Assembly: GCA_038257845.1 (NCBI GenBank)
Contig: JBBSQL010000005.1
Coordinates: 83,497-147,496, forward strand
From: JAFDXJ01 sp038257845
GTDB taxonomy: Bacteria > Bacteroidota > Bacteroidia > Chitinophagales > Chitinophagaceae
Direction: 5' to 3'
Length of the DNA stretch: 64,000 nt
Of this stretch, positions 55,675-63,915 are shown in pieces. Position numbers and translations under genes: made by a program. The notes below the pieces were generated by a model. That model was given only the letters and a program-made list of their open reading frames with translations, did no database searches and was not told where the DNA came from. Within the stretch, counting starts at the first letter, position 1, and the number at the start of each line of letters is the position of its first letter.

Positions 55675-56373
55675 ATGAAACAATTGAAAATGTTTTTAGC
55701 GCTCTCAGCAATTTTATTCATGACTGCATGCAGCAGTAGTAAAACCATTCAAACTGTTTATACAGCGGCGCAACAACAGGCACTCACGCCAGACCAGGTG
55801 TTGCAAAATTTAAAAGATGGTAATAGCCGTTTTGTAAAAAATGATATGCTGAAAAGAAATCTTGTAATGCAGGCGCAGGCTGCATTTGCGGGGCAATACC
55901 CGGAAGCCGCTATTATTTCCTGTATTGATAGCCGCATTCCCGTAGAGCAGGTTTTTGATGCCGGCATTGGTGATATGTTTGTTGGAAGAGTGGCGGGAAA
56001 TTTTGTGAATACAGATTTACTCGGCAGCCTGGAATTTGCCTGCAAAGTGATGGGTTCAAAAGTAATTGTGATTTTGGGACATAGTTCATGCGGCGCTATA
56101 AAGTCGGCCATTGACCAGGTAAAATTGGGTAACATTACCGCACTACTTTCTAACATACAACCCGCCATTGCTTTATCACAAAATTTCCAATATGATAAAT
56201 CTTCCAAGAATGATGCATACACAGATCTTGTTGCGAAAAATAATGTACTACATACGATTGAAGTGATCAAACAAGACAGTCCTATTTTAAATGATATGCT
56301 GCATAATGGAACCATTAAAATCGTTGGTGCAATGTATGATATTAAAACTGGGGTGATTAGTTTTATAGAGTAG
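55675..56373 (+). CDS. beta-class carbonic anhydrase, lipoprotein
   Basis: From the ATG at 55675 (232 residues) the protein has a lipobox (LFMTAC, Cys19) and a beta-carbonic anhydrase domain. Zinc and dyad residues are Cys83, Asp85 and Arg87 (SCIDSRIPVEQVFD), and His136 and Cys139 (GHSSCGA). It interconverts CO2 and bicarbonate. A lipid anchor would place it in the periplasm facing side of a membrane, unlike the usual cytoplasmic enzyme. Its stop is nine bases from that of convergent metF. Confidence 0.9.
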   Translation: MKQLKMFLALSAILFMTACSSSKTIQTVYTAAQQQALTPDQVLQNLKDGNSRFVKNDMLKRNLVMQAQAAFAGQYPEAAIISCIDSRIPVEQVFDAGIGDMFVGRVAGNFVNTDLLGSLEFACKVMGSKVIVILGHSSCGAIKSAIDQVKLGNITALLSNIQPAIALSQNFQYDKSSKNDAYTDLVAKNNVLHTIEVIKQDSPILNDMLHNGTIKIVGAMYDIKTGVISFIE

Positions 56374-56382
56374 AAATATTTT

Positions 56383-57336
56383 TTACAATATCTCCTTCAC
56401 TACATTCCTGATGATCGCTGGTTTACCCAGTGTATAATAATGTAAAACCGGTGCGCCGAATTTGATAAGCTCTTTGCTTTGTTCAATAAGCCATTCAGTA
56501 CCGGCGATCTCGCAGTCTTCATCGGTTTTGCATTTAAGAATCGCTTCTGAAAGATCATTGGGAATGTCCACATGAAAAATGCGCGGGAGAAATGATAATT
56601 GTTTTTTACTGCTGATGGGTTTTAGTCCCGGAATAATGGGCACATTGATTCCATTCTTGCGACAAGCATCCACGAAGTCAAAATATTTTTGATTATCAAA
56701 AAACATTTGTGTCATGATATATTCCGCACCGGCATCCACTTTTTCTTTCAGCCTTTTTAAATCAATGTCCTTATTCGGCGCTTCGAAATGCTTTTCCGGG
56801 TAACCAGCCACACCTATGCAAAAATTTGTTTTACCCCCATTGCGGATATCATCGTCTAAATAAATGCCGTGATTCAAATTGGCAACCTGTTTTAAAAGAT
56901 CAATGGCATACACATGGCCGCCGGGTTCGGGATCAAAAAAAGATTCATTCTTTGCTGCATCACCACGAATGATCAGCACATTGTCTATATCGAGAAAATT
57001 GAGGTCAATCAATGCGTCTTCGGTTTCGCGCATGGCAAAGCCACCACAAATAATATGCGGCACGGCATCAATTTTATAATGGTTCATGATAGCTGCGCAA
57101 ATGCCCACTGTGCCTGGCCTTTTGCGGATTTCAATTTTCTCAAAACTGCCATCTGATTTTTTCTTATACGCCGTTTCGCTGCGATGATAGGTAACATTTA
57201 TCCAGGATGGTTTAAACTCCATGAGTATATCGAGGTGCTCATAAATAGAACCAATGCTCTTGCCTTTTAAGGGAGGTAAAATCTCGAAAGAGACCAGGGT
57301 TTTATTTGCCTGTGCGATATGTTCTGTAATCTTCAT
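56383..57336 (-). CDS. metF: methylenetetrahydrofolate reductase
   Basis: MetF reduces 5,10-methylene-THF to 5-methyl-THF, the methyl donor for methionine synthesis. The 317-residue protein has the TIM-barrel start SFEILPPLKG, FKPSWINVTYH, HIICGGFAMRETEDAL, VLIIRGDAAKNE, FCIGVAGYPEKH, LKEKVDAGAEYIMTQMFFDNQKYFDFV and IPGLKPIS. No met regulon partner is adjacent. It is divergent from lptB. Confidence 0.95.
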   Translation of the reverse strand: MKITEHIAQANKTLVSFEILPPLKGKSIGSIYEHLDILMEFKPSWINVTYHRSETAYKKKSDGSFEKIEIRKRPGTVGICAAIMNHYKIDAVPHIICGGFAMRETEDALIDLNFLDIDNVLIIRGDAAKNESFFDPEPGGHVYAIDLLKQVANLNHGIYLDDDIRNGGKTNFCIGVAGYPEKHFEAPNKDIDLKRLKEKVDAGAEYIMTQMFFDNQKYFDFVDACRKNGINVPIIPGLKPISSKKQLSFLPRIFHVDIPNDLSEAILKCKTDEDCEIAGTEWLIEQSKELIKFGAPVLHYYTLGKPAIIRNVVKEIL

Positions 57337-57449
57337 GTAACTATAAGTACCGTATTAAATGTACATTTTGATGCAAAGCAAATTAAAGGAAGTTATAATT
57401 CAAAAAATAGTTTAGTTGTTAATTGAATGATGTTTCAACCCTTCTTACT

Positions 57450-57457
57450 TATTTTTG
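57450..57457 (+). promoter_or_regulatory. -7 element TATTTTTG of lptB
   Basis: This is an exact TAnnTTTG match, 16 bases before the TTG start. A possible ATTG lies at 57422-57425. The leader would be about 10 nt. Confidence 0.4.
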
Positions 57458-57473
57458 CTAAAACCATTTTCAA

Positions 57474-58274
57474 TTGAACCGAACGATACGCACGGAGAAT
57501 TTAGTGAAATCTTATAGCAACCGCAAAGTGGTGGATCATGTTTCCATCGAAGTGAAGCAGGGCGAAATTGTGGGTTTGCTTGGCCCAAATGGCGCCGGCA
57601 AAACAACCACGTTTTATATGGTGGTGGGTTTGATTAAACCGGATGAAGGCCGCACATTTTTAGATGAAGAAGACATCACAAAAATGCCGATGTATAAAAG
57701 GGCTCAACTCGGTATCGGTTACCTGCCACAGGAGGCAAGTGTATTTAGAAAATTGTCTGTGGAAGACAACCTGATGGCGGTTTTGGAAATGACGAAATTA
57801 AAATCTGCGGAACGCAAAGAAAAACTCGAACAGTTGATTGAAGAGTTCAACCTGCATCATGTGCGGAAAAATAATGGAGACAGTTTAAGTGGTGGAGAAC
57901 GCCGCCGCACAGAAATAGCGCGGGCATTAGCGATTGACCCAAAATTTATTTTACTCGATGAACCCTTTGCCGGTGTAGATCCAATTGCAGTTGAAGATAT
58001 TCAAATGGTTGTAGCCAAATTGAAATATAAAAATATCGGCATACTCATCACAGATCATAATGTAAATGAAACTTTATCAATATGTGATCATGCATATTTA
58101 CTCATCGAAGGAAAAATATTTAAAAACGGTACCGCCGAGGAACTCGCCGAAGATGAACAAGTGCGACGTTTATATCTCGGAACTAATTTTGAATTGAAAC
58201 GGAAAGACTGGATACTGGAAATGGGCCGCGAAATGCATCCTGCACAGGCATCTATTCAAGCAGAAGAAAAATAG
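57474..58274 (+). CDS. lptB: LPS export ABC transporter ATP-binding protein LptB
   Basis: LptB powers extraction of LPS from the inner membrane by LptFG. The 266-residue protein has Walker A GPNGAGKTT (37-45), the Q-loop in IGYLPQEASVF, the ABC signature LSGGE (138-142), Walker B LLDEPFAGVDP and the H-loop ITDHN. The LPQEASVFRKLSVEDN segment is typical of LptB. The start is a TTG; no ATG or GTG fits upstream of the promoter element. The C-terminus is about 20 residues longer than in E. coli. lptF, lptG and lptC are not nearby. Confidence 0.93.
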   Translation: MNRTIRTENLVKSYSNRKVVDHVSIEVKQGEIVGLLGPNGAGKTTTFYMVVGLIKPDEGRTFLDEEDITKMPMYKRAQLGIGYLPQEASVFRKLSVEDNLMAVLEMTKLKSAERKEKLEQLIEEFNLHHVRKNNGDSLSGGERRRTEIARALAIDPKFILLDEPFAGVDPIAVEDIQMVVAKLKYKNIGILITDHNVNETLSICDHAYLLIEGKIFKNGTAEELAEDEQVRRLYLGTNFELKRKDWILEMGREMHPAQASIQAEEK

Positions 58275-58371
58275 CAGGAGTTTCATTTTTTTATCTACAT
58301 TTAACCAAAGCAAAAGATCATTCATTGGGATATATCAATATTATATTTAAAATTTATTTGCGAAGAAGGCA

Positions 58372-59889
58372 ATGAAAATTTTATCCCCAACCATATCAAT
58401 GCTCGCGCGCATGCGCTATGCAACCATTGAAACCTGGATGAATAATCCCATACAATCACAAAGGGATGTATTGCAAGACCTGGTCACCCATGCACAAAAT
58501 TCTGAGATAGGAAGAAAATATTCCTTTGATCAATTATTTACAATTAGCAAATTTAAACAGGCAGTTCCAATCCACGAATATGAAGATATCAAACCCTATA
58601 TTGAAAGGCTGATGCGGGGCGAACAATATCTTTTATGGAACACACCTGTTTACTGGTTTGCAAAAAGCAGCGGTACCACCAGTGAAAAAAGTAAGTTCAT
58701 TCCCATCACGGATGAAAGCCTGCGCAATTGCCATTACCAGGGCGCGAAAGATGTGCTCACACTATATTACAACCGATACCCGGAAAGTGATTTGCTCACC
58801 GGCAAAGGTTTGGTGATTGGTGGCAGCCACCAGATCAATACACTGAATGAAGATATTTTTTATGGTGATCTCAGTGCAGTGCTTTTACAAAACACACCCT
58901 TCTGGAGCAACTGGTTGCGCACACCGGAATTGTCTATTGCATTGATGGATGAATGGGAAAGTAAAATAGAACAACTTGCACAAAGTACCATCCAGGAAGA
59001 TGTAACATCACTGAGTGGCGTACCTACATGGACACTTGTATTGATAAAAAGAATTTTAGAGATTACAGGAAAATCAACCCTGCATGAAGTTTGGCCCAGA
59101 CTTGAAATGTATTTGCATGGCGGCATTTCATTTACTCCGTATAAAAAACAATTTGAAAAATTGATTGGCGGAAAAATTAATTACCTGAATATGTATAATG
59201 CAAGTGAAGGTTTTTTCGCTGCGCAAAATGGCATTTCGGATGATATGCTGTTATTCTTACAACATGGAATTTTTTATGAATTTATGCCGGTGGAGGAATA
59301 TGGAAAATCTAATCCCAGAACGATTGGTTTAAGAGCAGTTGAACTTGACAAAAATTATGCACCCGTAATCTCTACCAATGGCGGGCTATGGCGATATCTT
59401 ATTGGTGATACAATTGCTTTTACTTCATTGTATCCATTTAAAATAAAAGTAACAGGGCGTTTAAAACATTTCATCAATGCATTTGGCGAAGAGTTAATCG
59501 TGGACAACAGTGACCAGGCAATCAGTAAAGCAGCGGCGAAAACCGGCGCAGTTGTAAAAGATTATACAGCAGCGCCGGTCTATTTTACAGAAACTACGAA
59601 TGGTGCACATGAATGGATTATAGAATTTGAGAAAGAACCGGATGATTTGAAAAAATTTATTACAGCACTTGATTCATCACTAAAATCATTGAACAGTGAT
59701 TATGAAGCCAAGCGCTATAAAAATATCGCCATGAAAATGCCGATGGTGCATCCTGCGCCAAAAGGTTTGTTTAATGAATGGCTGCATGCAAAAGGCAAAA
59801 TGGGTGGCCAGCATAAAGTGCCTCGGCTAAGCAATGACCGAAAATATATGGATGAGTTGAAGGTAATATGGAAAGAGAAGTTTGAGTAA
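58372..59889 (+). CDS. GH3 auxin-responsive promoter family protein (acyl-adenylate-forming type)
   Basis: This 505-residue protein matches the bacterial GH3 family: TFKQAVPIHEYEDIKPYIERLMRGE-like (FKQAVPIHEYEDIKPYIERL), the phosphate-binding loop WFAKSSGTTSEKSKFIPIT, YNASEGFFAAQ and LWRYLIGDTIAFT, KVTGRLKHFINAFGEEL. Plant GH3 enzymes conjugate amino acids to acyl hormones through an adenylate; the bacterial substrate is unknown. It follows lptB by 97 bases on the same strand, an arrangement I recall from other Bacteroidota. Confidence 0.88.
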   Translation: MKILSPTISMLARMRYATIETWMNNPIQSQRDVLQDLVTHAQNSEIGRKYSFDQLFTISKFKQAVPIHEYEDIKPYIERLMRGEQYLLWNTPVYWFAKSSGTTSEKSKFIPITDESLRNCHYQGAKDVLTLYYNRYPESDLLTGKGLVIGGSHQINTLNEDIFYGDLSAVLLQNTPFWSNWLRTPELSIALMDEWESKIEQLAQSTIQEDVTSLSGVPTWTLVLIKRILEITGKSTLHEVWPRLEMYLHGGISFTPYKKQFEKLIGGKINYLNMYNASEGFFAAQNGISDDMLLFLQHGIFYEFMPVEEYGKSNPRTIGLRAVELDKNYAPVISTNGGLWRYLIGDTIAFTSLYPFKIKVTGRLKHFINAFGEELIVDNSDQAISKAAAKTGAVVKDYTAAPVYFTETTNGAHEWIIEFEKEPDDLKKFITALDSSLKSLNSDYEAKRYKNIAMKMPMVHPAPKGLFNEWLHAKGKMGGQHKVPRLSNDRKYMDELKVIWKEKFE

Positions 59890-59909
59890 GGTAATAAATC
59901 GTAATTTTT

Positions 59910-60224
59910 TTATGCTATCAGTAAACTGATTTTCCTGTTAAGCCCCTCTTCAAAAATCCGGTACAGTGTTGATAATTGTATATCGCATTTACCATTTTCA
60001 AGCCGTGATATATAACTTTTTTTTGTTCCTACTTTTTGCGCAAGTTGCTCCTGTGTAAGGTTTGCAGCGCGTCTTGCGTCTTTGAGCGTTTCACTGATCA
60101 CAAAATATTGAGCCGTTTTTTCAAACTCATCTCTTTTTTTGGTTCCAATTTTTCCATACTGAATATCTAAAAGTTCTTCAAAAGATTTTGTTTTTTTAAT
60201 TACTTTGTTTTTTTTCATTTTCAA
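59910..60224 (-). CDS. HigA-like XRE-family antitoxin
   Basis: This 104-residue protein has an N-terminal flexible segment (FEELLDIQYGKIGTKKRDEFEKTA) and a C-terminal XRE helix-turn-helix (LKDARRAANLTQEQLAQKVGTKKSYISRLENGKCDIQLSTLYRIFE). It is encoded 35 bases after the toxin gene in the same operon, the toxin-first order of HigBA. It should neutralise the toxin and repress the operon through the inverted repeat at 60576-60589. Confidence 0.88.
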   Translation of the reverse strand: MKMKKNKVIKKTKSFEELLDIQYGKIGTKKRDEFEKTAQYFVISETLKDARRAANLTQEQLAQKVGTKKSYISRLENGKCDIQLSTLYRIFEEGLNRKISLLIA

Positions 60225-60259
60225 TAATTTTTTTAACCTGAAATATTCTTTTTTAAGTC

Positions 60260-60568
60260 TTATGCAATTTTAATTTCCTGTTTTGGTGTTTTTGAGATTT
60301 TTTTTTGAAATGCATTTAATAATACAACAAGATTTTCTTTATCGAAAAAGCAAAATATGCGATATGTATTATTACTTACTTCAACCCTTACTTCATATAG
60401 CACATCAGTTCCCTCTAAATGTTTCAAAAATTTTTCAGGGACTTTATCTACTGTTTTAATAATGCGAAAAACATAACCAATTTTTTCACGGCACTTCAAG
60501 GTTTGTTTTATAAAAAAATCCTGGAAATATTGCCCATAAAAAATAATTTGCCTTTCTGTTTTCACCAT
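60260..60568 (-). CDS. HigB-like (RelE/ParE superfamily, Gp49-type) toxin
   Basis: This 102-residue protein fits the phage-derived Gp49/HigB family: FQDFFIKQTLKCREKIGYVFRIIKTVDKVPEKFLKHLEGTDVLYEVRVEV, NTYRIFCFFDKENLVVLLNAFQKK and a Lys-rich tail. The YEVRV / YRIFCFFD / LLNAFQKK strands are the conserved core. Such toxins cleave mRNA on the ribosome. It is the first gene of the pair. Confidence 0.87.
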   Translation of the reverse strand: MVKTERQIIFYGQYFQDFFIKQTLKCREKIGYVFRIIKTVDKVPEKFLKHLEGTDVLYEVRVEVSNNTYRIFCFFDKENLVVLLNAFQKKISKTPKQEIKIA

Positions 60569-60575
60569 AAAAAGA

Positions 60576-60589
60576 TAACTTAAAAGTTA
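60576..60589 (-). promoter_or_regulatory. probable operator of the higBA-type operon
   Basis: The inverted repeat TAACTT-AA-AAGTTA lies eight bases upstream of the toxin ATG and overlaps a TATCTTTT -7-like element on the minus strand, as expected for autorepression by the XRE antitoxin. Confidence 0.45.
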
Positions 60590-60783
60590 ACAAATGCAGG
60601 TTCGTTTTTATAAAAGCTTTACTTTAGCACATCGAAGTAAATTGTTAGAATAACCGACTATTTAAAATCCTCCGGAATAACTTTTTAATAAATTATATAA
60701 GATATAATAAATGAATATTTTTAATTAGAAAATACAGAGAAATATTGACATTTTTGAAAATTATTTTAGCACGAAGCGTTCCC

Positions 60784-60837
60784 CCGGAAGTAAAAATCCA
60801 ATAACACAATTCTATTACGTACGAGTTATTCTTCCGG
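60784..60837. repeat. interrupted inverted repeat upstream of rplM
   Basis: CCGGAAG (60784-60790) and AATAAC (60800-60805) are complementary to the contiguous GTTATTCTTCCGG (60825-60837). A third element, CCGGAATAACT at 60672-60682, can pair with the same right arm. Confidence 0.5.
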
Positions 60838-60950
60838 AACATTTTAAAACTATTATGAACGAAATTTGCATCTCTTATCTATTTTTATACAATATTTTTA
60901 CTGAAAATCAATCATTTACAAACCTGCTCTAAAAAAAATCCCTTTTTTGC

Positions 60951-60981
60951 TTTGCCGGTAAAAATAAAGCCTGCACCTTCG
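60951..60981 (+). promoter_or_regulatory. promoter of the rplM operon
   Basis: TTTG (60951-60954) and CACCTTCG (60974-60981, two mismatches to TAnnTTTG) are separated by 19 bases. The leader to the rplM ATG is about 50 nt. Confidence 0.5.
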
Positions 60982-61039
60982 CATCCCATTAATAAAAAAC
61001 TCATCGGGATGGCGATGGATTTTAAAAAGAAATAATATT

Positions 61040-61513
61040 ATGAGTAAACTTCATTTCACTACAAAACATGCGAACGAGGCTACCATACAGCGTGACTGGT
61101 ACGTTGTGGATGGCACCAATCAAACCGTAGGCCGCATGTGTGCACAGATCGCCGCCATTTTGCGCGGAAAAAATAAAGCCTACTATACGCCACATGCAGA
61201 TTGCGGCGATTATGTAATTGTAACAAACGCGGATAAAGTGGTTTTTACCGGTAATAAACTGGAAGAAAAAATATACCTCGACTATTCAGGTTATCCCGGT
61301 GGACAAAAAAAGGAAACAGCGAAGAATTTGCTGAAACGTCGCCCCGAAGTTATTGTGGAGCGCGCCATAAAAGGTATGCTACCAAAAAACCGCCTTGGCC
61401 GCAGGATGTACAAAAAATTATTTGTGTATGCAAGTGATCAGCATCCGCATAGTGCGCAACAACCAAAAGAATTAAATTTTAAAACTACCAGGCAGCAGCT
61501 TAGTTCAAAATAA
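61040..61513 (+). CDS. rplM: 50S ribosomal protein L13
   Basis: This 157-residue L13 has WYVVDGTNQTVGRMCAQIAAILRGKNKAYYTPHADCGDYVIVTNADKV-type core, here split as WYVVDGTNQTVGR and HADCGDYVIVTNADKVVFTG, then RRPEVIVERAIKGMLPKNRLGRRMYKKLFVY. It binds 23S rRNA and is the first gene of the rplM-rpsI-rpsB-tsf cluster; rpsI follows at five bases. Confidence 0.97.
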   Translation: MSKLHFTTKHANEATIQRDWYVVDGTNQTVGRMCAQIAAILRGKNKAYYTPHADCGDYVIVTNADKVVFTGNKLEEKIYLDYSGYPGGQKKETAKNLLKRRPEVIVERAIKGMLPKNRLGRRMYKKLFVYASDQHPHSAQQPKELNFKTTRQQLSSK

Positions 61514-61518
61514 ACTAT

Positions 61519-61908
61519 ATGGAAAAACAAAAAAATGCATTGGGCCGTCGTAAAGAAGCCGTTACACGTATTTTCATTAATAAAGGTGATGGGAAAATTA
61601 CCGTGAATGGAAAAGATTATAAAAAATATTTTCCGCTTGCCTATTTGCAAAACCAGGTAATAGCGCCACTGCAGATTGCTGAATCAATGGATAAATATGA
61701 TATAAAAATCAATGCAAAGGGCGGTGGTGTGAAAGGGCAGGCTGAAGCTGCAAAGCTTGGTATAGCAAGGGTTTTACTCGAAATAAACCCGGAACTCAGG
61801 CCTGCATTAAAAGAAGCCGGCCACCTCACGCGCGATCCGCGTGGTGTAGAACGCAAGAAATTTGGCCACAAAAAAGCACGTAAGAGCTTCCAGTTTTCAA
61901 AGCGTTAA
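61519..61908 (+). CDS. rpsI: 30S ribosomal protein S9
   Basis: This 129-residue S9 begins NALGRRKEAVTRIFI and ends with the basic tail RKKFGHKKARKSFQFSKR that reaches the P-site tRNA. The motif GGGVKGQAEAAKLGIAR is typical. It is five bases after rplM and 51 bases before rpsB. Confidence 0.97.
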   Translation: MEKQKNALGRRKEAVTRIFINKGDGKITVNGKDYKKYFPLAYLQNQVIAPLQIAESMDKYDIKINAKGGGVKGQAEAAKLGIARVLLEINPELRPALKEAGHLTRDPRGVERKKFGHKKARKSFQFSKR

Positions 61909-61959
61909 TTTTTACAGCAACATTATTAAAAATATTTTTTCAAAAAGAAAGAACATACT

Positions 61960-62865
61960 ATGGATAATAACACTTCACTACAACAGCAATTATTGGAAGC
62001 AGGCGTGCATTTTGGACACCTGAAAAAGAAGTGGAACCCTAAAATGCTGCCTTATATTTTCGCAGAAAAAAAAGGTATTCATATCATTGATCTGAATAAA
62101 ACTGTTGATCATCTCCAGGAAACTGCGGCTGCATTAAAGCAAATCGCAAAGAATGGCAAGAAGATCATGTTTGTGGCCACTAAAAAACAGGCAAAAGAAA
62201 TCGTAAGCGATTGCGCCAAAAAAGTAAATATGCCTTATGCCACAGAACGCTGGCTGGGTGGTATGCTTACCAATTTTAATACCGTACGCAAAAGCGTAAA
62301 GAAAATGCAAAGCATTGAAAAAATGCTCGCTGACGGCAGCGCTGAAAGTCTTACAAAAAAAGAACGCCTCACGCTGAGCCGCGATCGTGAAAAGATGGAA
62401 AAAGTATTGGGAGGTATTGCTCAATTAGGGCGCCTTCCCGCAGCAATATTTATGGTTGATATTGGCCATGAACATATTGCACTTGCAGAAGCGAAACGCC
62501 TCGGCATTACTACTTTCGGAATGGTTGATACGAATAGTGATCCCAATAAAGTTGATTATGCAATTCCTGCGAATGATGATGCTACAAAAAGTATAGCAAT
62601 CATTTGCAGCTATATCACGGCAGCTATTGCAGAAGGTTTGGAAGAACGCCTGGCAGCAAAAGATGAAGAAGTAGAAGAAGTGGACAATGAAGCAGAAAAG
62701 AAAGCAGAACGCCTGATGGCAGAAGCAGAATCTGAATCTTCACGCGGAGGCCGTTCCCGCAGCAGCAATGCCGCACCCGGTTCTGGTCAGCCAAAGCGGA
62801 GAATCCCTGGTGGCGCGAGCCGCAGGCCACAAGGATCTACAGGTCCTGGCGGAGGAAAAAGATAA
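61960..62865 (+). CDS. rpsB: 30S ribosomal protein S2 with long C-terminal extension
   Basis: The S2 core is clear: LLEAGVHFGHLKKKWNPKM, HIIDLNKTVDHL, FVATKKQAKEIV, RWLGGMLTNFNTV and GMVDTNSDPNKVDYAIPANDDA. At 301 residues it is about 60 longer than E. coli S2. The extra C-terminal part is first acidic (DEEVEEVDNEAEKKAE) and then Gly/Arg/Ser-rich and basic (SRGGRSRSSN, KRRIPGGASRRPQGS). It is followed by tsf after 116 bases, in which a small hairpin (62902-62920) is seen. Confidence 0.97.
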   Translation: MDNNTSLQQQLLEAGVHFGHLKKKWNPKMLPYIFAEKKGIHIIDLNKTVDHLQETAAALKQIAKNGKKIMFVATKKQAKEIVSDCAKKVNMPYATERWLGGMLTNFNTVRKSVKKMQSIEKMLADGSAESLTKKERLTLSRDREKMEKVLGGIAQLGRLPAAIFMVDIGHEHIALAEAKRLGITTFGMVDTNSDPNKVDYAIPANDDATKSIAIICSYITAAIAEGLEERLAAKDEEVEEVDNEAEKKAERLMAEAESESSRGGRSRSSNAAPGSGQPKRRIPGGASRRPQGSTGPGGGKR

Positions 62866-62981
62866 TTCGCTTTTCAAATTTAATTTTTCAATCCTTGCCT
62901 TATGAATGATGCACATTCATGAAACGGCCATATTGATACATTCGATAAACGCTATTTTTCAATTATAATATTAAAAAAATT

Positions 62982-63824
62982 ATGTCAACACAAACACAGA
63001 TCACCGCATCAGAGATCAATAAATTACGCCAGGCAACCGGCGCAGGAATGATGGATTGCCGCAATGCATTAACTGAAACAAACGGCGACTTTGAAGCAGC
63101 TATTGACTGGCTTCGCAAACAAGGACAAAAAGTAGCTGCGAAACGCAGTGACCGTGAAGCAAAAGAAGGTGTAGTAATTGCACAAACTTTCCCGGATAAT
63201 AAATCAGGTATTATTGTTTGTATTAGTTGTGAAACAGATTTCGTTTCAAAGAATGCAGACTTTGTTGCATTTGCCCAAAGTATTGCTGATGCTGCTATTG
63301 CCAATAATGTTCAGTCCGCTGATGCGTTGATGGAACAAGATGTAAATGGCTCGAAAGTGACTGACCTTATCAATGATAAACTTGCTTCAATCGGAGAAAA
63401 AATTGGTATCAGCCGTTTTGAAAGACTCGATGCACCATTTGTTGCATCTTATATACATGGTGCAAACCGCATGGGTGTTTTAGTGGGACTTACAGAAAAT
63501 TTACCGGATGCAGGAAAAGATCTGGCGATGCAAATTGCAGCAATGAATCCTGTTGCAGTGGATCCTGAATCTGTTTCTAAAGAAATGGTAGAAAGGGAAA
63601 GGAACATCGTAATTGATCAAATGAAAGAAGATCCTAAAATGAAAGGCAAGCCGGAAGAAATGATTGCTAAAATTGCAGAAGGAAAATTAAACGCTTTCTT
63701 TAAAGAACAAACTTTAATGGCGCAGCCATTTGTAAAAGATAATGGAAAAACGGTGCGTGAATATTTGCAGGGCATTGATGCGAAAGCTAGTGTTACTGCA
63801 TTTATCAGGGTGGCAGTCGGATAA
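62982..63824 (+). CDS. tsf: translation elongation factor Ts
   Basis: EF-Ts recycles EF-Tu by exchanging GDP. The 280-residue protein has the UBA-like N-terminus (ITASEINKLRQATGAGMMDCRNALTE), the nucleotide-exchange core CETDFVSKN with the TDF motif, and the dimerisation region (MQIAAMNPVAVDPESV, YLQGIDAKASVTAFIRVAVG). The rpsB-tsf pairing is universal in bacteria. An insertion sequence end begins about 25 bases after the stop. Confidence 0.97.
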   Translation: MSTQTQITASEINKLRQATGAGMMDCRNALTETNGDFEAAIDWLRKQGQKVAAKRSDREAKEGVVIAQTFPDNKSGIIVCISCETDFVSKNADFVAFAQSIADAAIANNVQSADALMEQDVNGSKVTDLINDKLASIGEKIGISRFERLDAPFVASYIHGANRMGVLVGLTENLPDAGKDLAMQIAAMNPVAVDPESVSKEMVERERNIVIDQMKEDPKMKGKPEEMIAKIAEGKLNAFFKEQTLMAQPFVKDNGKTVREYLQGIDAKASVTAFIRVAVG

Positions 63825-63849
63825 AAATATATTCAGGAATACAACGAAG

Positions 63850-63888
63850 GAGGCTGTCTCAAAATAAAATTTGATTCAGTCTCTTTTT
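63850..63888 (+). terminator. terminator-like hairpin after tsf, overlapping the IS end
   Basis: GAGGCTG (63850-63856) pairs with CAGTCTC (63877-63883), with a G-U pair, and with inner AAAT/ATTT; five T follow. It coincides with the terminal repeat of the insertion sequence, so it may be IS-derived. Confidence 0.4.
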
Positions 63889-63915
63889 CATTTTTATGAA
63901 CCCTCTAATTGAAAA

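Larger units (their letters stand above)
60569..61039. other. 471-base non-coding region between the toxin-antitoxin operon and rplM
   Basis: This region is AT-rich. It holds the toxin operon operator (60576-60589), a set of related inverted arms (60672-60682, 60784-60837) and the rplM promoter (60951-60981). A 25-codon ORF at 60855-60932 has no coding support. Confidence 0.6.

Noticed and set aside
60855..60932. 25-codon ORF upstream of rplM
   Set aside because: AT-rich composition with no homology that I recognise and no promoter placed for it; chance ORFs of this size are frequent here.
62902..62920. Hairpin ATGAATG/CATTCAT between rpsB and tsf, also readable as a six-codon ORF
   Set aside because: A short seven-pair stem without a T run inside an operon; too little to support a regulatory call.
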